From the NCBI GenBank assembly GCA_964461295.1, contig CAYWTX010000085.1, forward strand, positions 1 to 5,806: a stretch of 5,806 nt of DNA, in the 5' to 3' direction. The stretch is from CAYWTX01 sp964461295. Lineage in GTDB: Bacteria; Planctomycetota; Phycisphaerae; SM23-33. Positions 5,225 to 5,806 of this stretch are shown one piece after another. The notes beneath the pieces were generated by a model. It did not search any database. It had not been told where the DNA came from and saw nothing but the letters and a program-made list of their open reading frames with translations. Positions within the stretch are counted from its first letter, which is position 1; every line of letters begins with the position of its first letter. The translations under genes and the position numbers were made by a program.

Positions 5225-5617
5225 ATGAATCAGGAAGAACTACTCCGCCTTCCCTTCTGCCCCATCGAGAGAACGCTGCGGGTCCTCGACTCCAAATGGA
5301 CCGCGCTCCTCCTGCGCGACCTGCTTGGCGGCGCTCGGCGGTTCGGCGAACTGTTGCGGTCGCTCGAGGGCGTCAGTCCCAAGACTCTCACCGGACGCCT
5401 GCGGACCCTCGAGGCGCAGGGCGTCGTGCGACGAACCATCTACGCAGAGGTCCCGCCACGCGTGGAGTACGCCCTGACCGACTTCGGGGAGACCTTGCGG
5501 CCCGTTCTCGAGGCCATGGCTCTGTGGGGCATCCGCGACGCCGAGCGCAATGCCGAACGCGATGCAGAACCTGCAAGGGATCTCGACCGGACGCGGGGCG
5601 ACCGACGCGAGAACTAG
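5225..5617 (+). CDS. HxlR-family winged-helix transcriptional regulator
   Basis: The 130-residue protein is a MarR-like winged helix of the HxlR family (relatives HypR and YodB respond to electrophiles or oxidants through a conserved N-terminal Cys). The core is textbook: CPIERTLRVLDSKWTALLLRD (12-32) with Cys12 at the conserved position, RRFGELLRSLEGVSPKTLTGRL (38-59) carrying the recognition helix, RTLEAQGVVRR (60-70) and the wing PPRVEYALTDFGETLRPVLEAMALWG (77-102). The last 28 residues are highly charged and partly repetitive (DAERNAERDAEPARD), longer than many relatives. It most likely represses the divergent NmrA-like gene through the inverted repeat at 5188-5203. It is intact, and its stop codon lies 38 bp before the second oriIS-like module. 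Confidence 0.93.
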   Translation: MNQEELLRLPFCPIERTLRVLDSKWTALLLRDLLGGARRFGELLRSLEGVSPKTLTGRLRTLEAQGVVRRTIYAEVPPRVEYALTDFGETLRPVLEAMALWGIRDAERNAERDAEPARDLDRTRGDRREN

Positions 5618-5658
5618 AGCTCCGGGCGGGCCAGCCACAGGCCGGGGGCGTCGGCGGG
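5614..5658 (-). other. Possible 3'-terminal coding scrap on the minus strand
   Basis: Between the HxlR stop and module copy B, one minus-strand frame reads PADAPGLWLARPEL and then stops at 5616-5614, sharing bases with the HxlR stop codon. It could be the last codons of a gene cut by the element, convergent with the HxlR gene. It is too short to assign and may be chance. Confidence 0.2.
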
Positions 5659-5768
5659 GATAGGAAATTCAAACGCCCTCACTCTGGCCCGGCGCAAGCG
5701 GCGGGTCGGATCCAAGGCGGCTGAAGGGCGCGAAGCTGACCGGCTTGTCGCACCGGGCCGTGTCTGCG
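5656..5768 (-). repeat. Copy B of the 113-bp module with an oriIS-like end
   Basis: This is the second copy of the module at 1517-1629, gap-free and about 95 percent identical, with the same orientation and identical in its terminal 24 bases or so, including the oriIS-like GCGTTTGAATTTCCTAT. The flanks differ from copy A on both sides. Inward, the minus-strand frame stays open to the window edge (HAVNACSPIADTARC), without recognisable transposase. Copy B may be the undeleted right end of an IS91/ISCR-type element whose transposase lies beyond 5806. Confidence 0.72.
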
Positions 5769-5806
5769 ATCGGGCTGCAGGCGTTCACGGCGTGCGATTC
5801 CGGCCT
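5769..5806 (-). mobile_element. Possible start of a further IS91/ISCR-type element running off the window
   Basis: These 38 bases adjoin copy B on its inward side and share no similarity with the corresponding place next to copy A, where an internal deletion has joined transposase sequence. They may be the subterminal region of a more complete element. The stretch is too short to confirm. Confidence 0.3.

Noticed and set aside
5296..5724. Plus-strand frame of 142 codons overlapping the HxlR gene
   Set aside because: Out-of-frame shadow of a well-supported regulator.

Overview
The window is a mosaic of about 5.8 kb of GC-rich DNA built from at least two kinds of material joined at remnants of an IS91/ISCR-type rolling-circle element. 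The left part (1-1516) carries a higBA toxin-antitoxin pair and the start of a conserved hypothetical gene of a type I associate with Proteobacteria. The centre (about 1965-4367) is very GC-rich and looks actinobacterial, possibly Acidimicrobiia-like: the 3' end of a polyphosphate kinase gene (ppk1), a histidine phosphatase and an MFS transporter, all on the plus strand. The right part (4395-5617) is a divergent pair, an NmrA-like NAD(P)-binding protein and an HxlR-family regulator, which could come from either background. The taxonomic impressions rest on remembered protein families. A chimeric assembly cannot be excluded, nor can true horizontal transfer.

Layout: 1-293 holds no gene I can support. 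294-649 holds only weak minus-strand reading frames and a hairpin behind higA. higA (650-970) and higB (982-1263) form a minus-strand operon whose apparent promoter carries a small palindrome. A divergent gene starts at 1312 and is cut off at about 1516, exactly where a 113-bp module begins. That module ends, on the minus strand, in a sequence very like the ISCR/IS91 replication origin oriIS. It is fused to an internally deleted IS91-type transposase fragment (to about 1955), which abuts the truncated ppk1. A second copy of the module, about 95 percent identical and in the same orientation, lies at 5656-5768. The two oriIS-like ends bracket about 4.1 kb of cargo.

How the parts may work together: on the ISCR model, rolling-circle replication starting at oriIS and running past a missing terIS carries off DNA on the transposase 5' side, which is where the ppk1-phosphatase-MFS and NmrA/HxlR genes lie. 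The transposase here is dead, so mobility would need an element in trans. Within the cargo, the phosphatase overlaps the ppk1 stop codon and resembles the C-terminal half of mycobacterial MutT1, which is also encoded near ppk. The HxlR regulator probably controls the divergent NmrA-like gene, and itself, through a perfect inverted repeat lying on the -35 region of the NmrA-like promoter. The most notable observation is the bracketed oriIS-like arrangement. I see no clearly undescribed defence or biosynthetic system.
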